Of a stretch of 25,630 nucleotides of DNA, positions 16,801-22,950 are shown in pieces. Source of the stretch: a virus. Every line of letters begins with the position of its first letter. The stretch's first letter is position 1. The stretch spans positions 1-25,630 of IMG/VR virus record IMGVR_UViG_3300017613_000283; one strand, written 5' to 3'. The position numbers were made by a program, and so were the translations under genes. A model generated the notes under the pieces. The model was not told where the DNA came from and did not search any database. It worked only from the letters and a program-made list of their open reading frames with translations.

Positions 16801-16950
16801 ATTACATATACACAAGGGATGCCGGCAGAGTATGAATGGAATGCTACAACAGCAGACAGCCATCTATTTATGATAACAAGTAAACGGATAGTAACAAACC
16901 CACAGGGGTCGCCGTATATTATTTTTGAATTAATCGATATGGGAATATAA
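13864..16950 (+). CDS. Large tail hub / tail-tip protein with a jelly-roll insert (1028 aa)
   Basis: This large gene directly follows the tape measure, the place of the tail tip / distal-tail-hub protein. Residues 28-155 form a jelly-roll resembling a carbohydrate-binding module (NSGFDSDSSTGWTLTGDW, YVFEYEIMYASGTFALYL, then a final DIDDIKLRK). The rest is long beta-rich virion material with an NFVSYFENAPEENYGAIIP segment in the first third. The C-terminal part ends in strands (GDQGVITYTQGM, PYIIFELIDMGI). The start overlaps the tape-measure stop (TAATG). It probably contacts the cell surface; no enzyme motif was identified. Confidence 0.6.
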   Translation: MLSLNDTPTNDNEAVFLLEINCEGSNLIGNSGFDSDSSTGWTLTGDWAVNSNELQFDFVDDATGTARYTVSQLSAATYVFEYEIMYASGTFALYLEGGGGGSILTNDLTLPQTLGKHSLRFVANTGTLVSIAVTGMDGTDEVDIDDIKLRKLEDVIRLSTRDITLTGNVFDGQVIQYNELTDVDAYIDTEAGGGIGAITGYSFKIARHTANTRTDGFFNEFFPAYNGGQLIAREIKFGVVWDSGTPAYTDVTWLMNGKVIDYSYEPRAINIIVLQSTEIDAREVPYYSIQKDFNNFVSYFENAPEENYGAIIPIVYGDFGTCTRALMDTFTASRYAPGIIVDQGSFESIYCSHKVETASNGQAAGADWDVMKYLPGLDIYGYIVSTGSSGSNTELNCRVVMLQSADVLYAGLWIPLNELSEGSDIDDISNLTDQDESTYVTVEDTGGTDNVLALRIKGSTSTGEVGYVDTINNGSATVYFRASNNDDGANTRAYTIKYRNEGLATPADGTDTSSTVAAAIADATHAFATATDANADSQIPWTIEELQSLDYYFTNDDADAGDDIRVYRAYIYIVTKLTGAVGRYHTIYGWGKNPWKGVRPIGILPITQYEGRAEDPWAPYHFSHATRESKGRADNVFCFMKGREFGRWTDTILAGARSNGYNEGDLIECPPYIIESILRDELFTERDMRMDSSADTTHFVDAEAMTKEDDWYNYSEFINAGTPGARVHVSDYVASTNTFTIDAADANLGATVNYFLTNIQGDNKIDYATFDAIGNTTNGTRKSWKFARSVNTKQPIQSLLNELLFESHCIMFETADETTGKTKIKIKALDKASATEFDTINNPMQAKTAGNIEQLRCSLTPLANVFTSFELFYHYDYGKGDYTKSILVDRNGYSNPSGGTTLTDEHQNLCQFAEDTYRIRNPFTYSSNWIYDDATAEFFLDKKIRWFTEQRLRVTVTEPIGSDGDSGYYIQWEVGDQGVITYTQGMPAEYEWNATTADSHLFMITSKRIVTNPQGSPYIIFELIDMGI

Positions 16951-17111
16951 TGAAAGAAGAAACAAAAAGATTTTACGAGTTTACTTTTGAGCAACTTGTA
17001 GCAGCGTTGAAACTCAAAGGTAATTTTTTAACTTATGATAACAGCGACAGCGATGGGGCTAAAACCTCTGTGCTGAAAATCATAACAGTAGAAACAAAAG
17101 AACACAAATGA
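16950..17111 (+). CDS. Small hypothetical protein (53 aa)
   Basis: A short ORF fully open between the hub gene and the tailspike. Its ATG overlaps the hub stop (TAATG) and its TGA overlaps the tailspike ATG (ATGA), which is strong positional support for a real gene. The protein is polar, beginning MKEETKRFYEFTFEQ, with a VAALKLKGNF middle and a KIITVETKEHK end, probably helix then strand. I do not recognise it. It may be a small fibre-assembly protein, going by its neighbours. Confidence 0.6.
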   Translation: MKEETKRFYEFTFEQLVAALKLKGNFLTYDNSDSDGAKTSVLKIITVETKEHK

Positions 17112-19642
17112 GATACTTGTTCTTAATATTCTTTTTATGCGGGATTACCCAAGCTCAGATTTACAGAGACCTGGACATCTACAAAGGAGACAGCCATACT
17201 CTTTATTTTGAAGCAGATGGAGATGTTTCAAGTGATTCCTTGATGTTTGTTGTTAAGGCGGATAGGGACGATGATACTCCAAGAGTTATAACAAGAAGAA
17301 ACACAGCGGGTGGTGGGGGTGATACGCAGATAAAAGTTATCTATTCGACTAAAAGCACTATCCTTGTTAAATTAACTCAAACAAATACTGAAGGATTAAC
17401 GGCAGCAACTTATGTATATGATTTAACAGTAGATTCAACCACTACCCTTTACACTGGCTATTTGAAATTAAGAGATGAAGTTTCCGGCTCTGCTGATGGG
17501 GTAGCAACTTCAACACCTTATTATACTGTAGCTCTTGACACTCCAAACGCTTCACCCTCGTTCCCGATAGGGCAAGATTCAGATAATGGGTGGGATGTGG
17601 TTTCTGCGGGTGCACATATAGACACATTAGCAAAACAAAGGCATAGATACGGGGTATTGAATGTTTTAGAATATGGTGTAAAAGGGGATGGTTCAAATGA
17701 AAGAGTAGCGTTGCAGGCTGCTTTTGATATTGCCAATGATTCGGGTTGGACTATATGGATGCCTAACCCCGGTAATGGGATTTATATAGATGACCCCGGA
17801 TGGGATAAGAAAGGTTATGCTTCTGATTCAACTATTGTGAATAAAAGCTCCCCTATTATTATGGATGCTCCTTTATATTATGTAGGGACAAGGGCTGATG
17901 GGAGTGCTGGGAAATTAACTCTGACAGGTTACCCAGTAAAAAACGACACACTTTTAATTTGTGGTGAAACGGGGGTTAATTTTAATGATTTTTCGGGTTC
18001 TATTATAAGGGTTATGGCAGTCGGAAATGCAAGAACTGGCTCTGAGGGGGTAGGTGCTGATTCTACCGTTGGTGTTGTATTAAAAAATGTACGCAAAGCG
18101 CATTTTAGAATTGAAGATGCAAGATATTTTTTTACTAATGCCTTGCTAATCGGAGATATGGCTTCATTCGGGGGCAATGTAATCCACATAAATAACTTCC
18201 TCGGTGGCTATGTGATGTTACACATTATGGATAGAGGCACAGGCGGTTTTACAGGGAACAACCTTATTATAGGTGGAAGATTTCAACAACAGTTTATGCT
18301 ATTAGATTTACCCGTAACTATGATAATGCTAAGTAGCGGGGGGAACACATTTATACAGCCACAGTTACAAGCATTCAGAAATGAATTTTCTACTGGAATA
18401 CATTGCAAATCAAATAACAACACCTTTATAGATGTTTGGGGTGAATCATCGTTTCCGGTTGTTGACAGCACACACTATGCCTTAAAATTAACAGATAATG
18501 CAACCCAAAATAAATTTGAGTTTACAGTCGCAACAAATTTAACTTATAGTTTAGCTGGGGGACTTTACCCGAATATTGTTACCAACCCACAAGTTACTGC
18601 ATTAGGTTATACTGGCGAACAAGTATTATTATTCAGAGCAAATGATTTATCTAAAATCACAAATGTATATTCAAATGATTTAGCGAATAATAAACAAACC
18701 TACTACATACGGGGGATGTCATTCATAAGGGGGTTTGCTGTCGTACCGTGGTCTGTTCAAGATACGATTCCAGTTAAAGACACATATAATCTTTTTAAGA
18801 CTGACAATGGAATAAATTTAAGTAGAAGTTTAGCTATGGGAGTAATGGTAGATTGTGAGGACATAAAGGAATATTCTTTGGCAGTTTCTTTCAAAAGAGA
18901 CACTACTACCAGTTACTCACCAGCGATAGACTCAGTTGGTGTTCCGTTTATTATATTGTATGATTCTCTTGGGGCTACGATTACAGCCGATAGTTCAATA
19001 AACGGGCTTACCTCATCTATGAGCCACAGATATTGGGATTACGATAACACAAGATTGAAAGGTCATACTGGTATTGCATCCTTTGTATTTAGTGCCGATG
19101 GGCAAATAGGTCAACTGCGAGAATATTTTTCACTCCCAACCACAGCCAAGACAGCATTCATAGGGATAACGGGCAAGACGGCTGATGTTTTCGGAGGGAA
19201 TACTTATTCAAACGACTTAGTAGATTACACTTCTTTTGCTTTATACGCCAACCAAGAGACAAGCACTTGGGCTGGATATGATGATAGCTCTAATACAACC
19301 GACTTGCCATTAGCTTTAGATGTTGGTGGTAAGTGGCAACGAGGTTCTGTAATATATAACGATACCGTGAACTCAGGTGGGCATATAGGATGGGTGGCTA
19401 CTACTGGCGGGGTGGTGTTTACAGAGGACAGGGCGGATGCCACGGTTTATAGTTATCAGGGGTTTCACGCTATGTTCAGCGATTCTACTATGTGGGTCAC
19501 GCAAAAAATAGGGGCAACAAGCTACGCAGAACCAACAATAACAGGCAAACAAATTGGTGAATTTGTCCAAGACAGCACGGTTGTTTGGAGAAAAGTAGGT
19601 AAACAAGGTGGAGTATTCAAAACATTTGGGAAAATAGATTAA
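17108..19642 (+). CDS. Secreted-type beta-helix tailspike (844 aa)
   Basis: Residues 1-17 (MRYLFLIFFLCGITQAQ) are a Sec signal peptide with a QAQ end. Residues about 20-140 resemble the N-terminal adapter domain of tail fibres and baseplate proteins: a strand DLDIYKGDSHTLYFE, a KADRDDD loop, then an AATYVYDLTVDST strand-turn. Residues 189-195 (YGVKGDG) and the following ALQAAFDIA helix are the classic opening of a pectate-lyase-like right-handed beta helix, followed by many short coils. No catalytic residues could be assigned. The C-terminal part is beta-rich (WQRGSVIYNDTVN). A tailspike with an export signal is odd for a virion protein. Confidence 0.7.
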   Translation: MRYLFLIFFLCGITQAQIYRDLDIYKGDSHTLYFEADGDVSSDSLMFVVKADRDDDTPRVITRRNTAGGGGDTQIKVIYSTKSTILVKLTQTNTEGLTAATYVYDLTVDSTTTLYTGYLKLRDEVSGSADGVATSTPYYTVALDTPNASPSFPIGQDSDNGWDVVSAGAHIDTLAKQRHRYGVLNVLEYGVKGDGSNERVALQAAFDIANDSGWTIWMPNPGNGIYIDDPGWDKKGYASDSTIVNKSSPIIMDAPLYYVGTRADGSAGKLTLTGYPVKNDTLLICGETGVNFNDFSGSIIRVMAVGNARTGSEGVGADSTVGVVLKNVRKAHFRIEDARYFFTNALLIGDMASFGGNVIHINNFLGGYVMLHIMDRGTGGFTGNNLIIGGRFQQQFMLLDLPVTMIMLSSGGNTFIQPQLQAFRNEFSTGIHCKSNNNTFIDVWGESSFPVVDSTHYALKLTDNATQNKFEFTVATNLTYSLAGGLYPNIVTNPQVTALGYTGEQVLLFRANDLSKITNVYSNDLANNKQTYYIRGMSFIRGFAVVPWSVQDTIPVKDTYNLFKTDNGINLSRSLAMGVMVDCEDIKEYSLAVSFKRDTTTSYSPAIDSVGVPFIILYDSLGATITADSSINGLTSSMSHRYWDYDNTRLKGHTGIASFVFSADGQIGQLREYFSLPTTAKTAFIGITGKTADVFGGNTYSNDLVDYTSFALYANQETSTWAGYDDSSNTTDLPLALDVGGKWQRGSVIYNDTVNSGGHIGWVATTGGVVFTEDRADATVYSYQGFHAMFSDSTMWVTQKIGATSYAEPTITGKQIGEFVQDSTVVWRKVGKQGGVFKTFGKID

Positions 19643-19673
19643 AAATATTATTCAATATAAAAAGGTGTAAAAA

Positions 19674-20699
19674 ATGTTTAAGAAACTAATTTTAATAATA
19701 GTTCTTTTTACAGGAGTAACTTTTGGACAAAATCCGTTGATGCTTTTGTTTGCGAGTGCAGCAGCATCGTTTGATTCAACATTTATATATCAAGTGACGG
19801 ATTCTTTAGCTACTGATATAGCGGAGATTCTGGATGGGACAACTCCTTTCTCAGGAGATATTACACTTGAAAACGAAGAAATAATTAGCAATGGTACAGA
19901 CGGAGATGTGAAGGTCACTTTTAATGAAGATGCTGTCAACTGGGGTGATTTTCACGTTGCTTCAAGTTTGGCGGGTGCTGACGTAGAAGTGGGCAATACT
20001 ATGGGTCTCATTTTCCAAGGCAATGACGATGCAGAGAATGTAACAGATTATGCAAGGATAGAATTGTATGTAGCTGATGAAACACACCCCTCTGAAGATT
20101 CTTGGATAAGGTTTTGGAATACTGTGAGCGGTACTTTGACTAATGTGTTTAGTATAACAGGCACGAGTTATGGTGGTTCAGCCACTTCGGCGACTCTTGA
20201 TGACTTGCTTAGTTATGGGAAATCTACCTTTAATGAAAATGGGTTAGATGAAGATTTCAGAATAGAAACAGATGGTGAAGATTCTGCTTTTGTAGTAGAC
20301 GGTACAGACGGTGATATTTATATGGAAGGACTTGGCACGGGCACAGGCACTCAACTTTCAAGATTAGCCAACACAGACGAGATAGTAGAAGAGTCAAGTT
20401 CAATGCGTTTCAAAGATGATATAGAAGATTGGTATGTAAGTGTAAGAGATGTAATGAAATTGAAACCACGCCAATGGGTATGGAATGAGGAAAGTTCAAT
20501 GCCTCCTAATTTTCACGATTACGGGATGGTAGCTGAAGAAGTGTACGAGGTAATACCTGAGGCTGTAACTTACAACGATAAGGGGCAGATACAATCTTGG
20601 GATGCTAAAACATTAGCAACTTATTTAGTAGGTGTAGTACAAGACCAGCAGAAACAAATCAATGCTTTAGAAGAACGAGTAACTGCATTAGAGAAATGA
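19674..20699 (+). CDS. Secreted-type fibre with S74 self-cleaving C-terminal chaperone (341 aa)
   Basis: Residues 1-19 (MFKKLILIIVLFTGVTFGQ) form a Sec signal peptide with an FGQ end. The middle is a fibre-like region of repeated DGDVKVTFNEDAVN- and DGDIYMEG-type segments. The C-terminal 100 residues are the intramolecular chaperone of the peptidase S74 family: SSMRFKDD, then KLKPRQWVWNEE, HDYGMVAEEVYEVIPEAV, TYLVGVVQDQQKQ and a final coiled coil. The Ser and Lys of the usual catalytic dyad are present at S242 and K247 (five apart as in endosialidases), so self-release is likely. It has AAAGG eight bases upstream. The last four bases overlap the next gene. Confidence 0.75.
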   Translation: MFKKLILIIVLFTGVTFGQNPLMLLFASAAASFDSTFIYQVTDSLATDIAEILDGTTPFSGDITLENEEIISNGTDGDVKVTFNEDAVNWGDFHVASSLAGADVEVGNTMGLIFQGNDDAENVTDYARIELYVADETHPSEDSWIRFWNTVSGTLTNVFSITGTSYGGSATSATLDDLLSYGKSTFNENGLDEDFRIETDGEDSAFVVDGTDGDIYMEGLGTGTGTQLSRLANTDEIVEESSSMRFKDDIEDWYVSVRDVMKLKPRQWVWNEESSMPPNFHDYGMVAEEVYEVIPEAVTYNDKGQIQSWDAKTLATYLVGVVQDQQKQINALEERVTALEK

Positions 20700-21025
20700 T
20701 TTACATTCTAATCATATTACTTATAGCTGTTCAGGCTTGGAGAGAAATACAAATCCTTATTGACAGGAAGAGTTATAAAGCCGAAGATTACCGTAAGTTA
20801 TTCTGGTACACCGATTGGCGTAGTAAGTGGAAGAACTGGGATAGCTTTCACGTTTCAAATGGAATAGCAACTTTGATTATTTGTTATTTCATTAGCCTCC
20901 ATCTCGATAGTATCGGGATGCTGACGGGATTATCTCATTGGGTAATCCCGTTTCTTAACACTATCGCATACTGGTTAATCTGGATGCAAATTAGAAATTT
21001 ATTTATGAAACTTTGCAGGAAGTGA
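20696..21025 (+). CDS. Small membrane protein, lysis-region candidate (109 aa)
   Basis: Hydrophobic segments are at residues about 2-15, 55-76 and 82-99, with a basic tryptophan-rich middle (WRSKWKNW). No family is recognised. It starts at an ATGA overlap with the fibre gene and lies before the cupin, so it is expressed at the end of the late unit. Possible roles are a holin-like or membrane-modifying protein; the sequence does not choose between them. Confidence 0.5.
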   Translation: MIYILIILLIAVQAWREIQILIDRKSYKAEDYRKLFWYTDWRSKWKNWDSFHVSNGIATLIICYFISLHLDSIGMLTGLSHWVIPFLNTIAYWLIWMQIRNLFMKLCRK

Positions 21026-21026
21026 T

Positions 21027-21419
21027 ATGTGCGAGAAGAACTTAGCTAAATTAAGAGAATTAACCCCTCGGCTTGTACCGTTTCCGCCTATGACTAAAGA
21101 TAGTGCGGGCTTTGAAGTAATAGAGGGTAAGTGTTTATCGTGGTTTCTTTGGCAATATAAAGACAGAATAAAAATAAATGATTTTTGGTTGGCTAAGGGT
21201 ACTGACTTTCCAGCACACCAGCACAAAGAAGAAGAATGGGCTACTGTTTACAAGGGTAAAGCGATATTCAGGAAACAGGGAAGAGAGATAGTAATGAGAG
21301 AGGGGGATTTTGAATACACCCCCGCAGGTATATTACATAGTGCTTATTTCCCGGAAGAGTGCAGGGTGCTTGTAATTTCTATGCCACCGACAAAGGAGTA
21401 CCCAAATGGCAGAACCTAA
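21027..21419 (+). CDS. Cupin-domain protein (130 aa)
   Basis: Both cupin motifs are present in full. Motif 1 is G58-x5-H64-x-H66-x3-E70-x6-G77, and motif 2 is G93-x5-P99-x-G101-x2-H104. H64, H66, E70 and H104 should hold a metal ion (Fe, Mn, Zn or Ni in known cupins). Length is that of a single-domain cupin. It has AGGAAG upstream of the ATG at 21027 and overlaps the next gene by 14 bases. A cupin here is not a standard lysis gene. It may modify or bind a sugar, or act in host metabolism; the substrate cannot be told from sequence. Confidence 0.75.
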   Translation: MCEKNLAKLRELTPRLVPFPPMTKDSAGFEVIEGKCLSWFLWQYKDRIKINDFWLAKGTDFPAHQHKEEEWATVYKGKAIFRKQGREIVMREGDFEYTPAGILHSAYFPEECRVLVISMPPTKEYPNGRT

Positions 21420-21618
21420 CGGATGGGCTGAATGGAGCAAATACGTATTGAAAGAACTTGAGGATAATGATAAAGATCATAAAGAAATGCTAACTAAATT
21501 GAACAACATAGAAATAGGACTCGCAGTATTAAAAGCAAAAGCAGGGATTTGGGGTGCGGTAGCTGGCTTTATAATATCTACTGCGGTTTCATTTTTGGGT
21601 TATGTTTTATTCAAATGA
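21406..21618 (+). CDS. Holin-accessory-like (XhlA-like) membrane protein (70 aa)
   Basis: The layout is an N-terminal Trp-rich polar part (GWAEWSKYVLKELEDNDKD), a coiled coil with an NNIEIGLAVLKAKAG segment, and one C-terminal membrane helix (residues ~48-68, GAVAGFIISTAVSFLGYVLF). This matches small phage XhlA-like proteins, often next to holins and endolysins. The gene overlaps the cupin gene by 14 bases, and its stop overlaps the ATG of the next gene. The role is inferred from layout only. Confidence 0.6.
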   Translation: MAEPNGWAEWSKYVLKELEDNDKDHKEMLTKLNNIEIGLAVLKAKAGIWGAVAGFIISTAVSFLGYVLFK

Positions 21619-21890
21619 AGTGGTTAGCCGAAATATTAAAACCATTATTCGACTTCTTGAAATGGTGCTGTGATTGCAAGTGGAAGAAGACAATGATGCT
21701 CTTTTTTATGATGTTTTTATTAGTAGGAATTTCAGCAGGGATTATTTATATTAACACCTTAAAGCATCAATCAAAATCAGTACCACAATATACAAAAAGA
21801 GTAATAGAGAAACCGGAATCAATTTTACCGGAATATGTGGAATATAAAGACAGAGCAACTTTCAACAACAAAGCAGGAACAACAAAATGA
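21615..21890 (+). CDS. Single-span membrane protein, holin/spanin candidate (91 aa)
   Basis: I placed the start at ATG 21615, overlapping the previous stop (ATGA), instead of the in-frame ATG at 21549. The protein has a short amphipathic N-terminus (KWLAEILKPLFDFLKW), cysteines at 18, 19 and 21, a hydrophobic segment around residues 27-47 (MMLFFMMFLLVGISAGIIYI), and then a polar outer domain of about 45 residues (KRVIEKPESILPEYVEYKDR). This could be an inner-membrane spanin or a holin component. No family motif was recognised. Confidence 0.55.
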   Translation: MKWLAEILKPLFDFLKWCCDCKWKKTMMLFFMMFLLVGISAGIIYINTLKHQSKSVPQYTKRVIEKPESILPEYVEYKDRATFNNKAGTTK

Positions 21891-22069
21891 AGAACACAAT
21901 ATCAAACATACTCGCTTGGTTATTTTTGATAGGTGGTGCAGTAAACACTTATCTTGAAAGCCTATGCGCAGAGTGTGAGATAAACTGGTGGACACTTATT
22001 ATGGCTATCTTAGCAGCCGTGATAGCATACTTCACAGGTAAATCACAAAACCTTAAAGAAAAACATTAA
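21887..22069 (+). CDS. Two-span small membrane protein, holin candidate (60 aa)
   Basis: Two hydrophobic segments (about residues 5-22 and 33-50) are separated by a short polar loop with two cysteines (SLCAECEIN), and a basic tail follows (GKSQNLKEKH). This size and layout fit a class II holin. It starts at an ATGA overlap with the previous gene and is the last gene before a strong terminator. Alternatives are a small membrane anchor or accessory protein. Confidence 0.55.
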   Translation: MKNTISNILAWLFLIGGAVNTYLESLCAECEINWWTLIMAILAAVIAYFTGKSQNLKEKH

Positions 22070-22093
22070 GATTTTGTTTTAATAAAAACATTT

Positions 22094-22126
22094 TATATCT
22101 TACAGATTGTAAGAAATATCTTACAG
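22094..22126 (+). promoter_or_regulatory. Triple TCTTACA half-site dyad, operator or RNA switch candidate
   Basis: TCTTACA (22098-22104), GAT, TGTAAGA (22108-22114), AATA and TCTTACA (22119-22125) follow each other. The first and second arms form a perfect 7-bp inverted repeat with a 3-base loop, flanked by TAT/ATA. The second and third arms form another perfect 7-bp repeat with a 4-base loop. The two hairpins exclude each other. The direct repeat ATATCTTACAG recurs at a 21-base period. It may be an operator with three half-sites or an attenuator-like RNA. Confidence 0.4.
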
Positions 22127-22145
22127 TTTCCTTTATTTAGTTGAT

Positions 22146-22173
22146 GCCGCTCCTATCTGGGGCGGCTATTTTT
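22146..22173 (+). terminator. Strong Rho-independent terminator
   Basis: The stem GCCGCTCC pairs with GGGGCGGC (eight base pairs with one G-U), the loop is TATCT, and the downstream tract is TATTTTT. It separates the late/holin genes from the lysozyme transcription unit. The stem is GC-rich in an otherwise AT-rich region, which supports function. Confidence 0.85.
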
Positions 22174-22181
22174 AACAAATA

Positions 22182-22319
22182 ATGGTGATGCTGATTACAT
22201 ACCAAAAGACATTTCATTTTACCCGCTTACTATGGGCGTTTTCCCCCGAAAGGAATTACAGCGTTAATCAGGCGTCATCATACCCTAACGTGGCGGGTAT
22301 CTTATTAGGAGAATTATGA
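22182..22319 (+). CDS. Uncertain 45-aa ORF between terminator and lysozyme
   Basis: This frame is open from ATG 22182 to TGA 22319, and its stop overlaps the next ATG (ATGA), as elsewhere in this genome. The peptide (VMLITYQKTFHFTRLL, then WAFSPERNYSV) is not recognised. Against it being a gene: there is no clear ribosome site before the ATG, and the codons are more GC-rich than in neighbours. The same stretch has a 7-bp inverted repeat, TACCCGC (22220-22226) and GCGGGTA (22293-22299), so it may be a structured leader RNA instead. Both readings stay open. Confidence 0.3.
   Translation: MVMLITYQKTFHFTRLLWAFSPERNYSVNQASSYPNVAGILLGEL
22220..22299 (+). other. 80-nt element closed by a perfect 7-bp inverted repeat
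   Basis: TACCCGC and GCGGGTA close an 80-base stretch with a small internal TTCC/GGAA hairpin (around 22241-22254). The element is followed by AGGAG and the start of the lipoprotein-like ORF. It might be a leader RNA or only chance pairing. It is not a tRNA: I see no T-loop or anticodon arm. Confidence 0.3.
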
Positions 22320-22423
22320 AAGTATTATTTTATTTTTTGCTATTTGCCTCAACCTATGCGTGCCAACCCGTATGGCTGATGAGGCTTACACAATACCGAG
22401 TTGGATTGAGAGGTATGCCGTAA
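22316..22423 (+). CDS. Tiny lipoprotein-like / secretion-signal ORF (35 aa), outer-spanin candidate
   Basis: It begins MKVLFYFLLFASTYAC, a short signal sequence followed by a Cys at residue 16 in a lipobox-like context (T-Y-A-C), and ends MRLTQYRVGLRGMP. A clear AGGAG sits before the ATG. The stop (TAA 22421-22423) overlaps the lysozyme ATG (22423), which suggests translational coupling. It could be a small outer-membrane lipoprotein, such as an outer spanin, though spanins are usually longer. It contains the heptamer T TTT TTG in the zero frame (22333-22339), which would shift into the lysozyme frame. Confidence 0.5.
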   Translation: MKVLFYFLLFASTYACQPVWLMRLTQYRVGLRGMP

Positions 22424-22950
22424 TGAAAACATCAACAAATGGAATAGGGCTGATACATTCCTGGGAGCAGTTCAGACATAAAGCATACGCCGATTCCGGT
22501 GGGACGTGGACTGTTGGCTGGGGATCGACACGCATTTTTGGCAGGTCTGTAAGAAGGGGCGACTATGTTACAAGAGAAGAAGGGGATGAACAGTTTGAAA
22601 AAGATTTAGTATATTTTGAAAACGCTGTTGAGTCTTATGTAAGGGTAAGAATAAACCAGAATCAGTTTGATGCTTTAATGAGCCTTTGTTATAATATAGG
22701 GGCAGGAGGGTTGAGGCGTTCTAAAGTATTGAAGCATTTGAACAACCACGAGCTATTCCAAGCTGGTGAAAGTTTTATGCGGCACGTTTATACAAGACAT
22801 AGAAAAACTAAAAAACTAATAAAATTAAAGGGGCTTGTTAGGAGAAGGAAAGCAGAGAAGAAATTATTTTTAAGCGTTACCCCTGATTTCAGCAAGTTAA
22901 AACCAAGAGGGTTAACACCATACATTATTTGGTGGGAGAGGTTTATATGA
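22423..22950 (+). CDS. T4-type lysozyme (endolysin, 175 aa)
   Basis: This enzyme cuts the peptidoglycan glycan chain (GH24-type muramidase). The catalytic triad spacing is exact: E15, D24 and T30 (E-x8-D-x5-T, as in T4 lysozyme E11/D20/T26), within SWEQFRHKAYADSGGTWT. Further family marks are SLCYNIGAGGLRRS and GLVRRRKAEKKLFL. I chose ATG 22423, which overlaps the preceding stop and has GAGAGG nine bases upstream, over an in-frame GTG at 22360 with no ribosome site. With this start no signal sequence is present, so the enzyme would need a holin. Confidence 0.85.
   Translation: MKTSTNGIGLIHSWEQFRHKAYADSGGTWTVGWGSTRIFGRSVRRGDYVTREEGDEQFEKDLVYFENAVESYVRVRINQNQFDALMSLCYNIGAGGLRRSKVLKHLNNHELFQAGESFMRHVYTRHRKTKKLIKLKGLVRRRKAEKKLFLSVTPDFSKLKPRGLTPYIIWWERFI

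Noticed and set aside
22074-22099. Promoter upstream of the terminator at 22146
   Set aside because: TTGTTT and TATATC are only 14 bases apart, too close for a normal promoter, and AT-rich chance matches are expected there.
22220-22299. tRNA-like gene, because of the 7-bp closing stem and 80-base length
   Set aside because: No anticodon arm, no GTTCGA-like T-loop and no D-arm pattern are seen.
22360-22422. GTG at 22360 as the lysozyme start
   Set aside because: No ribosome site is present; ATG 22423 has GAGAGG, overlaps the upstream stop, and gives T4-like spacing to the catalytic Glu.
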